A stretch of 64,000 nucleotides of DNA from the NCBI RefSeq assembly GCF_000276805.1, contig NZ_AKXQ01000024.1:1-64000 (forward strand), written 5' to 3'. Shown here piece after piece: positions 48,932 to 56,778 of the stretch (position 1 is its first letter; each line of letters opens with the position of its first letter). Below the pieces are notes generated by a model, which saw nothing but the letters and a program-made list of their open reading frames with translations, made no database searches and had not been told where the DNA came from. A program made the position numbers and the translations under genes. The DNA is from Moritella dasanensis ArB 0140. GTDB taxonomy: Bacteria > Pseudomonadota > Gammaproteobacteria > Enterobacterales > Moritellaceae.

Positions 48932-49420
48932 ATGGACGTATACACCCAATTTGAAAGTCTATTAGGTACGGTTACCGTGCATGGCAATGATGATGGTTTA
49001 CTGGGTATTTGGTATGAAAGCCACGCCAGACAGCTCAGTGATTTTGGCAAGCAAGTCGATGACCACCCGATTTTGCAACTCGCGGTAACTCAGCTGCAAG
49101 AATACTTTAACGGTCAGCGTCATGAATTTTCTATTCCGTTAGCGGCGAATGGCACTGAATTTCAAAACAAAGTATGGCAGGCGCTCACGACTATCCCGTA
49201 TGGCGAGACATGGAGTTATAAAGACTTGGCTGTCGCAGTCGGTAACCCCAAAGCATCGCAAGCTGTTGGTGGCGCAAACAGTAAAAATCCAATATCGATT
49301 ATTGTGCCATGTCACCGCGTCATTGGTAAAAATGGCAGCCTCACAGGTTACGCGGGTGGTTTAGATATAAAACAACGATTATTAAACTTAGAAACTAAGC
49401 ATCATCGTTCATCAAACTAA
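48932..49420 (+). CDS. ogt: Methylated-DNA-protein cysteine methyltransferase Ogt
   Basis: Suicide repair protein that transfers methyl groups from O6-methylguanine to its own Cys. It has 162 residues. The active-site motif PCHRV is present (IIVPCHRVIGKNG), preceded by the helix-turn-helix GETWSYKDLAVAVGNPKASQAVGGA with the Arg-finger region replaced by Gln/Ser as in several marine homologues. It lies in a DNA-repair neighbourhood with phrB downstream. Confidence 0.93.
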   Translation: MDVYTQFESLLGTVTVHGNDDGLLGIWYESHARQLSDFGKQVDDHPILQLAVTQLQEYFNGQRHEFSIPLAANGTEFQNKVWQALTTIPYGETWSYKDLAVAVGNPKASQAVGGANSKNPISIIVPCHRVIGKNGSLTGYAGGLDIKQRLLNLETKHHRSSN

Positions 49421-49732
49421 AACTCAAGGCCATACACAATAAAGTCAGGAACGGGTACGCAATGTGATCAGTTTCTTTCTCTCTTTTATTTCATCTTTTC
49501 TTCTCTCACTCCACCTAAATCCGGCAATATTAAAACATACAGCCTCTCAACACCCATAAACCGACCTAAAGACCATGATTTAACTAAATAATAAATTTTT
49601 TAAATCAATTGTGATCTATTCTTTAACTACTCTCGTATTGTTATCTATAGCAACAAAATAAAACACTTATAAAACATCAAATCGTTCCAGCATGGATGAT
49701 TTTTAAATTAATTTTTGAAAACGGCGGCCACT
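49421..49732. other. Intergenic region between ogt and DUF523-DUF1722 gene
   Basis: 312 bases. A polypyrimidine stretch (TTTCTTTCTCTCTTTTATTT region, about 49471-49512) is the only notable feature. No terminator, promoter or RNA gene was recognised with confidence. Confidence 0.4.
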
Positions 49733-50686
49733 ATGATCATACCAAAAACAACAATTACGCTCGGTATCAGTGCTTGTGTTAAAGGCGAACCGGTTCGTTT
49801 TGATAAGAGTCATAAAAAATCAGACTTCTGTATGAATGAATTAAGCAAACATATGGAGTTCAAAGGCTTTTGTCCCGAAATGGCGGTAGGGTTACCGACG
49901 CCACGACCAACAATACGTCAAATTAAACACGGCGATGTCATTGCTGTAAGTCGCCCTGATGGTAGTGGTGACGTAACGCAAGCGTTGACAGACTATGGTC
50001 AGTCGGTAGGTCGTAACATTGATGGCTTGAGTGGTTTCATTTTCTGCCAGAAAAGTCCAAGTTGCGGTATGGAACGCGTAAAAGTGTATTACGAACACGG
50101 TAAAGGCAGTGCAAATGACGGGGTTGGGCTGTTCACAAAACAAATCATGGAGCTAAACCCACTGTTACCTTGTGAAGAAAATGGTCGCTTAAATGATGCA
50201 GGATTACGTGAAAACTTTATTATTCGCGTATATACCTACAAACTTTGGCAAGAACTGGTCGCCAGTGGTTTAACAAAACATAAACTAATTAAATTCCACA
50301 GTGAAAGAAAATACCTGTTAATGAGCCATCACACCCCATCATACAAAAGCGTCGGTACATTATTAGGCCGCGCAGATATAAGCTTAGAACAGATGGCGGA
50401 TGAATATATTACAGGCCTAATGACGGGGTTAAAACACATGGCAAACCGTAAAAGCCATACCAATACCCTACACCATTTACAGGGCTATTTTAAATCCCAT
50501 TTAAACACCGATGAAAAATCGGAGCTCACCCAACACATCGATGATTACCGCACGGGTTTAGCACCATTATTAGTGCCATTAACGCTGATTAATCACTATT
50601 TAAAACAGCATGCGAATGAGTATTTAACCTCACAGGTGTACCTTTCTCCTTACCCTGATTCGCTAAAACTAAGATACGGTATTTGA
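49733..50686 (+). CDS. DUF523-DUF1722 protein (YbgA-like)
   Basis: A 317-residue fusion. The N-terminal DUF523 part (about 1-150) has the Cys-containing GISACVKGEPVRFD, GFCPEMAVGLPTPRPTIR and CQKSPSCGMERVKVY motifs. The C-terminal DUF1722 part (about 185-310) resembles E. coli YbgA, with FHSERKYLLMSHHTPSYKS. E. coli has only the DUF1722 part, next to phrB. Related proteins have been linked to tRNA thiouracil desulphurisation, but the role here is not established. The frame opens at TTG 49715; ATG 49733 is used although neither start has a clear ribosome-binding site. phrB follows by 32 bases. Confidence 0.85.
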   Translation: MIIPKTTITLGISACVKGEPVRFDKSHKKSDFCMNELSKHMEFKGFCPEMAVGLPTPRPTIRQIKHGDVIAVSRPDGSGDVTQALTDYGQSVGRNIDGLSGFIFCQKSPSCGMERVKVYYEHGKGSANDGVGLFTKQIMELNPLLPCEENGRLNDAGLRENFIIRVYTYKLWQELVASGLTKHKLIKFHSERKYLLMSHHTPSYKSVGTLLGRADISLEQMADEYITGLMTGLKHMANRKSHTNTLHHLQGYFKSHLNTDEKSELTQHIDDYRTGLAPLLVPLTLINHYLKQHANEYLTSQVYLSPYPDSLKLRYGI

Positions 50687-50718
50687 TTTGATGAAAGTAG
50701 TTAATGGAAGGGTATAAG

Positions 50719-52137
50719 ATGATGGAAAATAAAGCTGAAAGTGTCATGTGGTTTCGCAGCGACTTACGCGTATTAGATAACCCGGCCTTGTCTCGCGCAT
50801 TAAGACAAGGTTGCACTAAGGCCTTATTCATTGCGCCGCTTGAACAATGGCTGCAACATGATATGGCGCCTATTCAGCTTGATTTTATCGAACGTCATTT
50901 AAATTTATTGCAAGGCCAGTTAGCTGAATTAGGTGTTGAACTAACTTGTTTAACCGTCAGTGATTTTGACGAACAAATTAGCTGCTTAACCACCTACTGC
51001 CAAGCACAACAGATCAAGTATATTTACGCCAACAGCGAAGTCGAACTAAGCGAACATCGCCGTGATAAAAAGATCATCGCCAATGGCCTGCAGTTACAAC
51101 TCACCGAGGCCGATGTCATCGTGCCAAAAGGGTCGGTAATGAATGGCCAAAAAGAAATGTATAAAGTCTTTACGCCCTTTCGTAACGCCTGGTTAAAACA
51201 GCTAAGGCAACATCCGTTAAACTTGGCTTTTTTACCTGACCCAACGACAACCGTAGCACTCGAACAGCCAACGGCAAACATCGTATTAGCGGGCGATAAA
51301 ATTTGCTCAAAAAAATGGCCTTTATCAAACGTTATTTTACAGCAAGTGGTTCCCGAATTTATTGACAATAAGTGTCAGGATTACCAGCAATTAAGAGACT
51401 ACCCAGGGGTAAAAGGGACGTCTGGATTTTCCCCTTACTTAGCGATTGGCGCGATAAGTCCGCGTACGCTAGTTAACGCCCTGACACAAGCTTTCCCAGC
51501 ATTACTCGACGACACAGCATCATCTGCGTTTTGCTGGCTCAATGAACTGGCGTGGCGAGACTTCTACAAGCATTTACTCTTTCACTTTCCCGCATTGTGT
51601 AAACATCAGAATTACCAACAAAAATATAACCACTTGTATTGGCCTAACGACAACGCCTTGTTTGATGCCTGGTGCCAAGGCAAGACAGGCTACCCTTTAG
51701 TCGATGCAGCGATGCGCCAGCTATTACAAACGGGTTGGATGCACAACCGATTACGTATGGTCGTGGCGAGCTTTTTAACCAAGCATCTATTGGTGGACTG
51801 GCGACGTGGCGAGCGTTTCTTTATGCAGCACCTTATCGATGGTGACTTTTCCGCGAACAACGGCGGCTGGCAATGGGCGGCGGGGACTGGTTGTGACGCA
51901 CAACCCTATTTTCGGATTTTCAACCCGATAACCCAGAGTAAGAAATTTGATGCTGAAGGTGAATTTATTCGTAAGTTCGTACCAGAGCTAGCAGCATTAC
52001 CCAGTAAGCAGATCCATTTCCCCCATCCGTATTTAGCGGATACAGGGCAAACGGCGATCTATTACCCGCCCATTGTCGATCACAAAACTGCGCGGGAGCA
52101 GGCACTAGGATTTTATAAGCAGCACCTTTCCCTTTAA
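50719..52137 (+). CDS. phrB: Deoxyribodipyrimidine photolyase
   Basis: FAD-dependent, light-driven enzyme that splits cyclobutane pyrimidine dimers. At 472 residues it equals E. coli PhrB. The N-terminal antenna domain begins VMWFRSDLRVLDNPAL. The FAD domain has WRDFYKHLLF, GYPLVDAAMRQLLQTGWMHNR and GDFSANNGGWQWAAGTGCDAQPYFRIFNP-type residues split here as NNGGWQWAAGTG and PYFRIFNP. ATG 50719 has GAAGGG 6 bases upstream, preferred over 50704. It shares a transcript with the DUF523-DUF1722 gene, matching the ybgA-phrB order of E. coli. Confidence 0.96.
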   Translation: MMENKAESVMWFRSDLRVLDNPALSRALRQGCTKALFIAPLEQWLQHDMAPIQLDFIERHLNLLQGQLAELGVELTCLTVSDFDEQISCLTTYCQAQQIKYIYANSEVELSEHRRDKKIIANGLQLQLTEADVIVPKGSVMNGQKEMYKVFTPFRNAWLKQLRQHPLNLAFLPDPTTTVALEQPTANIVLAGDKICSKKWPLSNVILQQVVPEFIDNKCQDYQQLRDYPGVKGTSGFSPYLAIGAISPRTLVNALTQAFPALLDDTASSAFCWLNELAWRDFYKHLLFHFPALCKHQNYQQKYNHLYWPNDNALFDAWCQGKTGYPLVDAAMRQLLQTGWMHNRLRMVVASFLTKHLLVDWRRGERFFMQHLIDGDFSANNGGWQWAAGTGCDAQPYFRIFNPITQSKKFDAEGEFIRKFVPELAALPSKQIHFPHPYLADTGQTAIYYPPIVDHKTAREQALGFYKQHLSL

Positions 52138-52463
52138 TATCTTTTCAATAATATATCGCTTGTCTCGTTTATCAGGCGGTATATCTTATGATTCTTACCT
52201 TGTTTTTTATTAACATTTTATTTGGGTATTATTATTATCGCTTTATTATTGTTTTAGTTTATTTTTATATTATTTCTTATGGTAATGTTTGAAGCATCTT
52301 GGATTTTAGTTAAATGTAATAATTTCTAACCCCCTCCCCCTGCACAATACTGTGCCTTTAATAATTATTAAATTATTAAATCAGTAGTTTTACGGTACTA
52401 AGTGTCCGTGCAGTTTATTACCATAAGTCAACTTTAAAGATATGATGAAAACAAGAGAATACG
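52138..52463. other. AT-rich intergenic region after phrB
   Basis: About 325 strongly AT-rich bases with no clear terminator and no recognised RNA or operator. It probably contains the promoter of the winged-helix gene. Confidence 0.4.
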
Positions 52464-52808
52464 ATGCAGTTAGGTAATGACACAGTAGACAGAAATAATA
52501 TGGTAGAAGAGTACAAACTTGAGATCGATGGTAAAATCATATCGTCAAAAACTAAAGTCATTTTAGATTCTGATTCCGGGCTAATGTTGGCGATAATCTC
52601 TCGACCACAACGCAATATTATTCATATGTTATATAAAAATGCAGGGATGATTTTCAGTAAACAAAACATTAAAGACATTGGCTGGCCGGGCCGCATTGTC
52701 AGTAATTCTTCTGTTGTGGTGGCGATATCAGAAATTAGAAGTGTGCTTGGTAATGATAAAATAATAACCATCTCGGGTGAAGGTTACTTCTTCAACAATC
52801 TATTATAA
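52464..52808 (+). CDS. Stand-alone OmpR/ToxR-type winged-helix protein
   Basis: A 114-residue protein made almost only of a trans_reg_C winged helix. The pattern is that of the C-terminal DNA-binding domain: SRPQRNIIHMLYKNAGMIFSKQNIKDIGW, then NSSVVVAISEIRSVLG (recognition helix) and IITISGEGYFF (wing). There is no receiver domain and no membrane span, so it is neither a response regulator nor a full ToxR/CadC. It may be regulated by level alone or need a partner. Its target is unknown; phrB lies upstream on the same strand. Confidence 0.78.
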   Translation: MQLGNDTVDRNNMVEEYKLEIDGKIISSKTKVILDSDSGLMLAIISRPQRNIIHMLYKNAGMIFSKQNIKDIGWPGRIVSNSSVVVAISEIRSVLGNDKIITISGEGYFFNNLL

Positions 52809-52857
52809 CGTTTTATTATGAGCCTTAATCGCTGTTAGTCATAAATCAGTGAATACG

Positions 52858-52882
52858 AAAACCTGCGAATCCGCGAGCAGGT
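52858..52882 (-). terminator. Possible terminator of second crotonase
   Basis: Stem ACCTGC / GCAGGT with a 10-base loop; read leftward it is followed by TTTTC, about 36 bases beyond the crotonase stop. The stem is short. Confidence 0.45.
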
Positions 52883-52917
52883 CTTCGGCCAAGAAAATAC
52901 GGTAAAAAATGACGTTA

Positions 52918-53772
52918 TTATTCAGCAAACAAGCCTGTCACATTACGTAGCGGGTCTAACACCGGCGCTTTACGCTGTTTTTTCGCTTGCATGATCGTCA
53001 TAGTTTCTTCTAAACACAACATACCTGATTGCCACGTTGCCATGTATTTCAAACTGTCATCGACGCCATGATCACGGCTGTAATTAAGCATTTCTTTACT
53101 GCCTGTGACTGCCAGTGGTGAGTGAGCAGCTATTTGGCTGGCGATCTGCAATACCCCATCCAACATAGCCTCTTGTGTTTCAAAGACTTGATTAACCAAA
53201 CCAAATTTATCCGCTTCAGCAGCACTAAAATTACGTCCAGTGTAGGCCAGTTCTCGAACAATACCTTGGGGTAAAATGCTCGGTAAACGCTGCAATGTAC
53301 CCAGATCGGCAGTAATACCTAACTCCACTTCTTTAATGGTAAAGAACGCATCTTTGGTGCAATAGCGCATGTCTGATGCTGCAGCTAAATCTAACGCACC
53401 ACCAATACAGCCGCCTTGAATGGCCGTTAATACCGGTACCCTTAATTGCTCAAGGTCGGTAAAGACTTGCTGTAATTGCATGACAAAACGGCGCATGGCT
53501 TCGCTAACACGGGCTTTATCTTTACCCATCGGAAACTTGTCAGGGCTTTGGAATACTTCTAAATCCATACCTGCGCAAAAATGTGGGCCTTGCGCCGAAA
53601 TAATCAAGACGCGTAAATCATCACTCATCGAAAGTGTAGAAATAGCCGCTGGAAACTCGCGCCAAAAATCTAAATTCATCGAATTTAATTTTTCAGGGCG
53701 GTTAAATTCGATATGTGCAACCTGATTTTCAAATGTCAGGGTAAACGTATTATAGGCAAGTTTATTTTTCAT
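52918..53772 (-). CDS. Crotonase-family enzyme, dienoyl-CoA isomerase-like
   Basis: A 284-residue crotonase-fold protein. Oxyanion loops are present (HFCAGMDLEVF, GGCIGGALDLAAASDMRYC). The catalytic segment FTIKEVELGITADLGTLQRLP has Glu and Asp in the spacing of delta(3,5)-delta(2,4)-dienoyl-CoA isomerases, which handle unsaturated fatty acids. It would act in fatty-acid degradation. A poor-to-moderate SD (GGAG) precedes the ATG. It is monocistronic and divergent from the membrane-protein cluster at 54118. Confidence 0.85.
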   Translation of the reverse strand: MKNKLAYNTFTLTFENQVAHIEFNRPEKLNSMNLDFWREFPAAISTLSMSDDLRVLIISAQGPHFCAGMDLEVFQSPDKFPMGKDKARVSEAMRRFVMQLQQVFTDLEQLRVPVLTAIQGGCIGGALDLAAASDMRYCTKDAFFTIKEVELGITADLGTLQRLPSILPQGIVRELAYTGRNFSAAEADKFGLVNQVFETQEAMLDGVLQIASQIAAHSPLAVTGSKEMLNYSRDHGVDDSLKYMATWQSGMLCLEETMTIMQAKKQRKAPVLDPLRNVTGLFAE

Positions 53773-54032
53773 TTCATCAGCTCCTTGATCATGATTACTT
53801 CATGCTAACAAAATCAAACACAGCCAGCATTATCTTTAGCCAACATATTATTATCTGTATCTGACAATTGACTAAACTCTTCATCCGTATCTATTTTTCA
53901 TCCTTATAACAAGTGCTATGTGGCAGTGCACTCATAAAAAATTAAAAAATGTGAAGTCAACCACAATGCAGTAAGAACATATCACTTTAGGACTAGTTGC
54001 ATTAAAGGTTGTGATCAAAATCGCTAAATTAA

Positions 54033-54078
54033 TAACTCTAAATGGTTATCATAACCACAAGTTAGAGTTATTACTCTA
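54033..54078 (+). promoter_or_regulatory. Palindromic operator-like box upstream of membrane pair
   Basis: TAGAGT-TATT-ACTCTA (54063-54078) in the context AAGTTAGAGTTA, 40 bases before the ATG. A further half-site TAACTCTAA lies at 54033-54041, forming a larger dyad with TTAGAGTTA, and between them sits TGGTTAT-C-ATAACCA (54043-54057). The same box recurs at 56622-56637. This looks like a repressor or activator site overlapping a promoter; the regulator is unknown. Confidence 0.62.
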
Positions 54079-54117
54079 TAAGTGAATTGGGAAGTTATAA
54101 CAATCATCGGAGGTATT

Positions 54118-55029
54118 ATGAACATTCCTGTTTGGCAATACGCTGTATCTATGACTGGATACATTTTGTTTTTATTAATATTGGTCGAAGGCATGCGCCG
54201 AGCACCAAGAGCTACAGCAGTATTCTGGCTACTGTCATTATTAACCGCACCATTATGGGCTGATAACTTAGATGGCTGGTTCCGCTGGGTTAAAACCGTA
54301 AGTGTGCTTATTCCAACAGCTATTGTTGTTGGTGGTGCACGTATTGCATGGCTCTATCATGATAATCCAAATAAGTTTTTATCATTCTTCCGCGGTGATT
54401 GGGTATTGAAAGTGCTGTATGCCGTACTCTTCCTGAATATTGCCGAAGCAACAGCAAAAGATTTCGCTACCGCTAACTACTTCAATGCTATATGTGGTGT
54501 GATCTTATGTATTACGATCCCATTCCCACGTTACAAAAATGGCGAACGTATGTATTGGGTGATCGGTCGTGGTAAACCTAACGATCTACTCTTCTACTCT
54601 ACAGCAGCATGGAACTTCCTATACACAACTTGGAATCTAGCGTTTGTGTTCGGTGAAAACCCAGGCTTCTTCGCAAGTTCATTCTGTATCTTAATCGCTG
54701 CAGAGCTATACCCAATCATCAAAGGACGCCCAGAGCTATACGTCATCGCACGTGTATATACGCTGGCCTTCCATATATTGGTTCGAGCCAACTCAGACAT
54801 CTTCACCCCTGTGATGGATTCGTCTAGCTGGGCCAATGATCAAGTACTTTGGTTCTGGGGCGCAATTAACCTTGCACTACATATTCCGTTCGCTATTTGG
54901 TACTTCAACAAAAAACGCAACAATCCAACTGGTGAGCCACCTTGTGATGCAACAGATCAACCAGTTATTGGTGACTATGCAGGTACAGAACAAGACCCTG
55001 CGTGGAAAGGAAGACTAAGTAAAGCTTAA
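54118..55029 (+). CDS. Uncharacterised multi-pass membrane protein A
   Basis: A 303-residue inner-membrane protein with about 7-8 spans. It does not belong to a family I recognise with confidence. It is a paralogue of the protein encoded at 55107: shared features include EGMRRAPRAT versus ELCRRVPKSN, GWFRWVKTVSV versus YWFKWIKLYSV, LNIAEATAKDF versus INISEAVAQDF, and AAWNFLYTTWNLAFVF versus SFWIIAYDVWNIVFVY. Conserved acidic E..A.DF inside a hydrophobic stretch may be functional. The start is ATG 54118 with GGAGG 4 bases upstream rather than 54082. It is first of the cluster, with a palindromic box 40 bases upstream. Confidence 0.8.
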   Translation: MNIPVWQYAVSMTGYILFLLILVEGMRRAPRATAVFWLLSLLTAPLWADNLDGWFRWVKTVSVLIPTAIVVGGARIAWLYHDNPNKFLSFFRGDWVLKVLYAVLFLNIAEATAKDFATANYFNAICGVILCITIPFPRYKNGERMYWVIGRGKPNDLLFYSTAAWNFLYTTWNLAFVFGENPGFFASSFCILIAAELYPIIKGRPELYVIARVYTLAFHILVRANSDIFTPVMDSSSWANDQVLWFWGAINLALHIPFAIWYFNKKRNNPTGEPPCDATDQPVIGDYAGTEQDPAWKGRLSKA

Positions 55030-55052
55030 CCACATAAATCGTAATCAATACC

Positions 55053-55076
55053 TAGTGCCCACAGTCATGGGCACTA
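55053..55076 (+). other. Intercistronic hairpin
   Basis: Perfect 9-bp stem TAGTGCCCA / TGGGCACTA with a 6-base loop, between membrane genes A and B, without a T run. It could be an attenuator or an mRNA-stability element that sets the ratio of the two proteins. Confidence 0.6.
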
Positions 55077-55106
55077 TTTAAAATTCTAAAATAAAGGGAA
55101 ATAATA

Positions 55107-56297
55107 ATGACAACCAGGATTAACTCACTGTTTATAGCAATGTGTGCCTTGTTATTCATGTTGTTCGCTAGTGGTGCTAATGCAGCGCCGCCGAGTGATG
55201 ATATGACATATGTAGCTAACGTTGAAGGTGAAATATGGCAAGGTACACGTGATGGCCAACCAGGCCAAGGTAGCCTATTTTACCGTTTAGAATTTGGCGC
55301 TGACAATGAAGTTGTAGTGACAAAGCAATCGGGTGGTTTTAATCACTCAGAACCGCACCCGTACCGTCAAGAAGGTAATCAAGTAATCATCGACAGTAGC
55401 AGTGATGCACTAATTGGTGATTTTGATGGCGCAACAATGACATTCTATGCAGAAGATCGCATGTTGTTTGAAATTCCAGGTGACCAGTTTAAAGTTCACA
55501 AATGGTATGCAAAACGTGCCTATAGCCACGTATTCTTCGTGCTAATTGGTTTAATGTTATTAAACGAATTATGTCGTCGTGTACCAAAATCGAACTACGT
55601 TATCTTCTTCATCCTACCTGTAGTATTACTACCACTTTGGTTGAGCTACGATGTTACATACTGGTTTAAATGGATAAAACTATATTCAGTAGTTGGTGCG
55701 GCCGCATTATTCACGCTGATCAGGTTTACCAAAGTAGGTAATATGAAATGGGCTAAATTCGGCGCTGCTGCATTCCTTGTAATCAACATCTCCGAAGCGG
55801 TTGCTCAAGATTTCAGTATGGGTCTTAGTATTGGCGCTGCTGCAAACATTCTTAACGCTATCGGTGGTATTTTATCTATCATCACGCTTACTGCTTGGGC
55901 TAAAATCTACTCAGATAAGTCGAAAGAAAGAGATATGATTTGGCCAGCGATGACATCATTCTGGATCATCGCCTATGACGTTTGGAACATTGTTTTCGTA
56001 TACCTAAACTTCCCTGGTTCGGCTGCTGCACAATTCATGGTGCTTGTTGCTGCGACACTACCTGCAATGCTTATTAAACCTGGTACTTGGTTACAAGCAC
56101 GTGCAATTACGCTTGCTGGTTCATTCATGTACTACTTCTCAAACCCTGCAATGTTCGAAAGTAACGTAGTTATGTTACCGCGTACTGATAACTTAATGTT
56201 AGCAGCAGGTTTAGCTAGTTTCGTTATTAATGGCGTACTTGCTATAACTGTATTTGGTCCTAAATTGAAAGCGCGTCAAGCAGCTAAAATGGCTTAA
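55107..56297 (+). CDS. Uncharacterised membrane protein B with secreted N-terminal domain
   Basis: A 396-residue paralogue of the preceding protein. It has a signal peptide (about 1-27, ending ANA), an extracytoplasmic beta-rich domain of about 105 residues (about 28-135) absent from protein A, then about 7 spans with the shared core (ELCRRVPKSN, YWFKWIKLYSV, INISEAVAQDF, YDVWNIVFVY, ARAITLAG). The added domain contains GEIWQGTRDG and HSEPHPYRQEGN but no recognised enzymatic motif. AAGGGAAA precedes the ATG. It is 77 bases after gene A, very likely in one operon. Confidence 0.8.
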   Translation: MTTRINSLFIAMCALLFMLFASGANAAPPSDDMTYVANVEGEIWQGTRDGQPGQGSLFYRLEFGADNEVVVTKQSGGFNHSEPHPYRQEGNQVIIDSSSDALIGDFDGATMTFYAEDRMLFEIPGDQFKVHKWYAKRAYSHVFFVLIGLMLLNELCRRVPKSNYVIFFILPVVLLPLWLSYDVTYWFKWIKLYSVVGAAALFTLIRFTKVGNMKWAKFGAAAFLVINISEAVAQDFSMGLSIGAAANILNAIGGILSIITLTAWAKIYSDKSKERDMIWPAMTSFWIIAYDVWNIVFVYLNFPGSAAAQFMVLVAATLPAMLIKPGTWLQARAITLAGSFMYYFSNPAMFESNVVMLPRTDNLMLAAGLASFVINGVLAITVFGPKLKARQAAKMA

Positions 56298-56336
56298 CGT
56301 TAGCCATCAATAAGACAGTACAAATATAGCTTAATA

Positions 56337-56384
56337 GGTTAGTAGGTTAGTAGGTTAGTAGGTTAGTAGGTTAGTAGGTTAGTA
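56337..56384. repeat. Six-copy 8-bp tandem repeat
   Basis: Six perfect copies of GGTTAGTA end to end in the 480-base gap after membrane gene B. Perfect identity of all copies suggests recent expansion or slippage. It lies between the gene's stop and its terminator. Confidence 0.93.
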
Positions 56385-56395
56385 ACATAGCATGA

Positions 56396-56426
56396 AAATA
56401 TAGCCTTGGAAGTTAAGGCTATATTT
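56396..56426 (+). terminator. Terminator of membrane pair
   Basis: Perfect 12-bp stem AAATATAGCCTT / AAGGCTATATTT with a 7-base loop, about 100 bases past gene B. Its AAGGCTATAT arm recurs in the terminator at 57659-57694. Confidence 0.7.
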
Positions 56427-56621
56427 ACTGCGAGCCCTATGATGACACGAATAATTGTCAGGTTTAATGCCGCCTATATTTTACAAAAATAGTTAAACGC
56501 AACAAAACTGAGAGCCAAAGCACAGCGTTTAAAATAAGTACCAACAAAGTATTAGATTGAATCTATTTCGTGACAAGTATCACGTCAAAAAGTTCAAAAT
56601 AATATTAACATGGCCTCAAGT

Positions 56622-56637
56622 TAGAGTTAATACTCTA
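56622..56637 (+). promoter_or_regulatory. Second copy of palindromic operator-like box
   Basis: TAGAGT-TAAT-ACTCTA in the same AAGTTAGAGTTA context as the box at 54063-54078, with a further ACTCTAA half-site at 56650-56656. It lies about 140 bases before the barrel gene. The shared box is the main evidence that the genes on both sides belong to one regulon. Confidence 0.62.
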
Positions 56638-56778
56638 CATCAAAACAAGACTCTAAGTCATTATTTATAAAAGATAAATCATGTTTGGAGAAAAGTTTAT
56701 ACAGATGAAGAGAAAAATTCTAAATAAATAAACCATAAAAATTTCCTATTCAATAAATAATGACCAACGGAGTAAATA

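Noticed and set aside
49471-49512. Polypyrimidine stretch as a regulatory element
   Set aside because: It is just a C/T-rich run in non-coding DNA with no partner sequence or recognised motif.
56337-56384. CRISPR-like array
   Set aside because: The units are 8 bp, contiguous and without spacers, so this is a simple tandem repeat.
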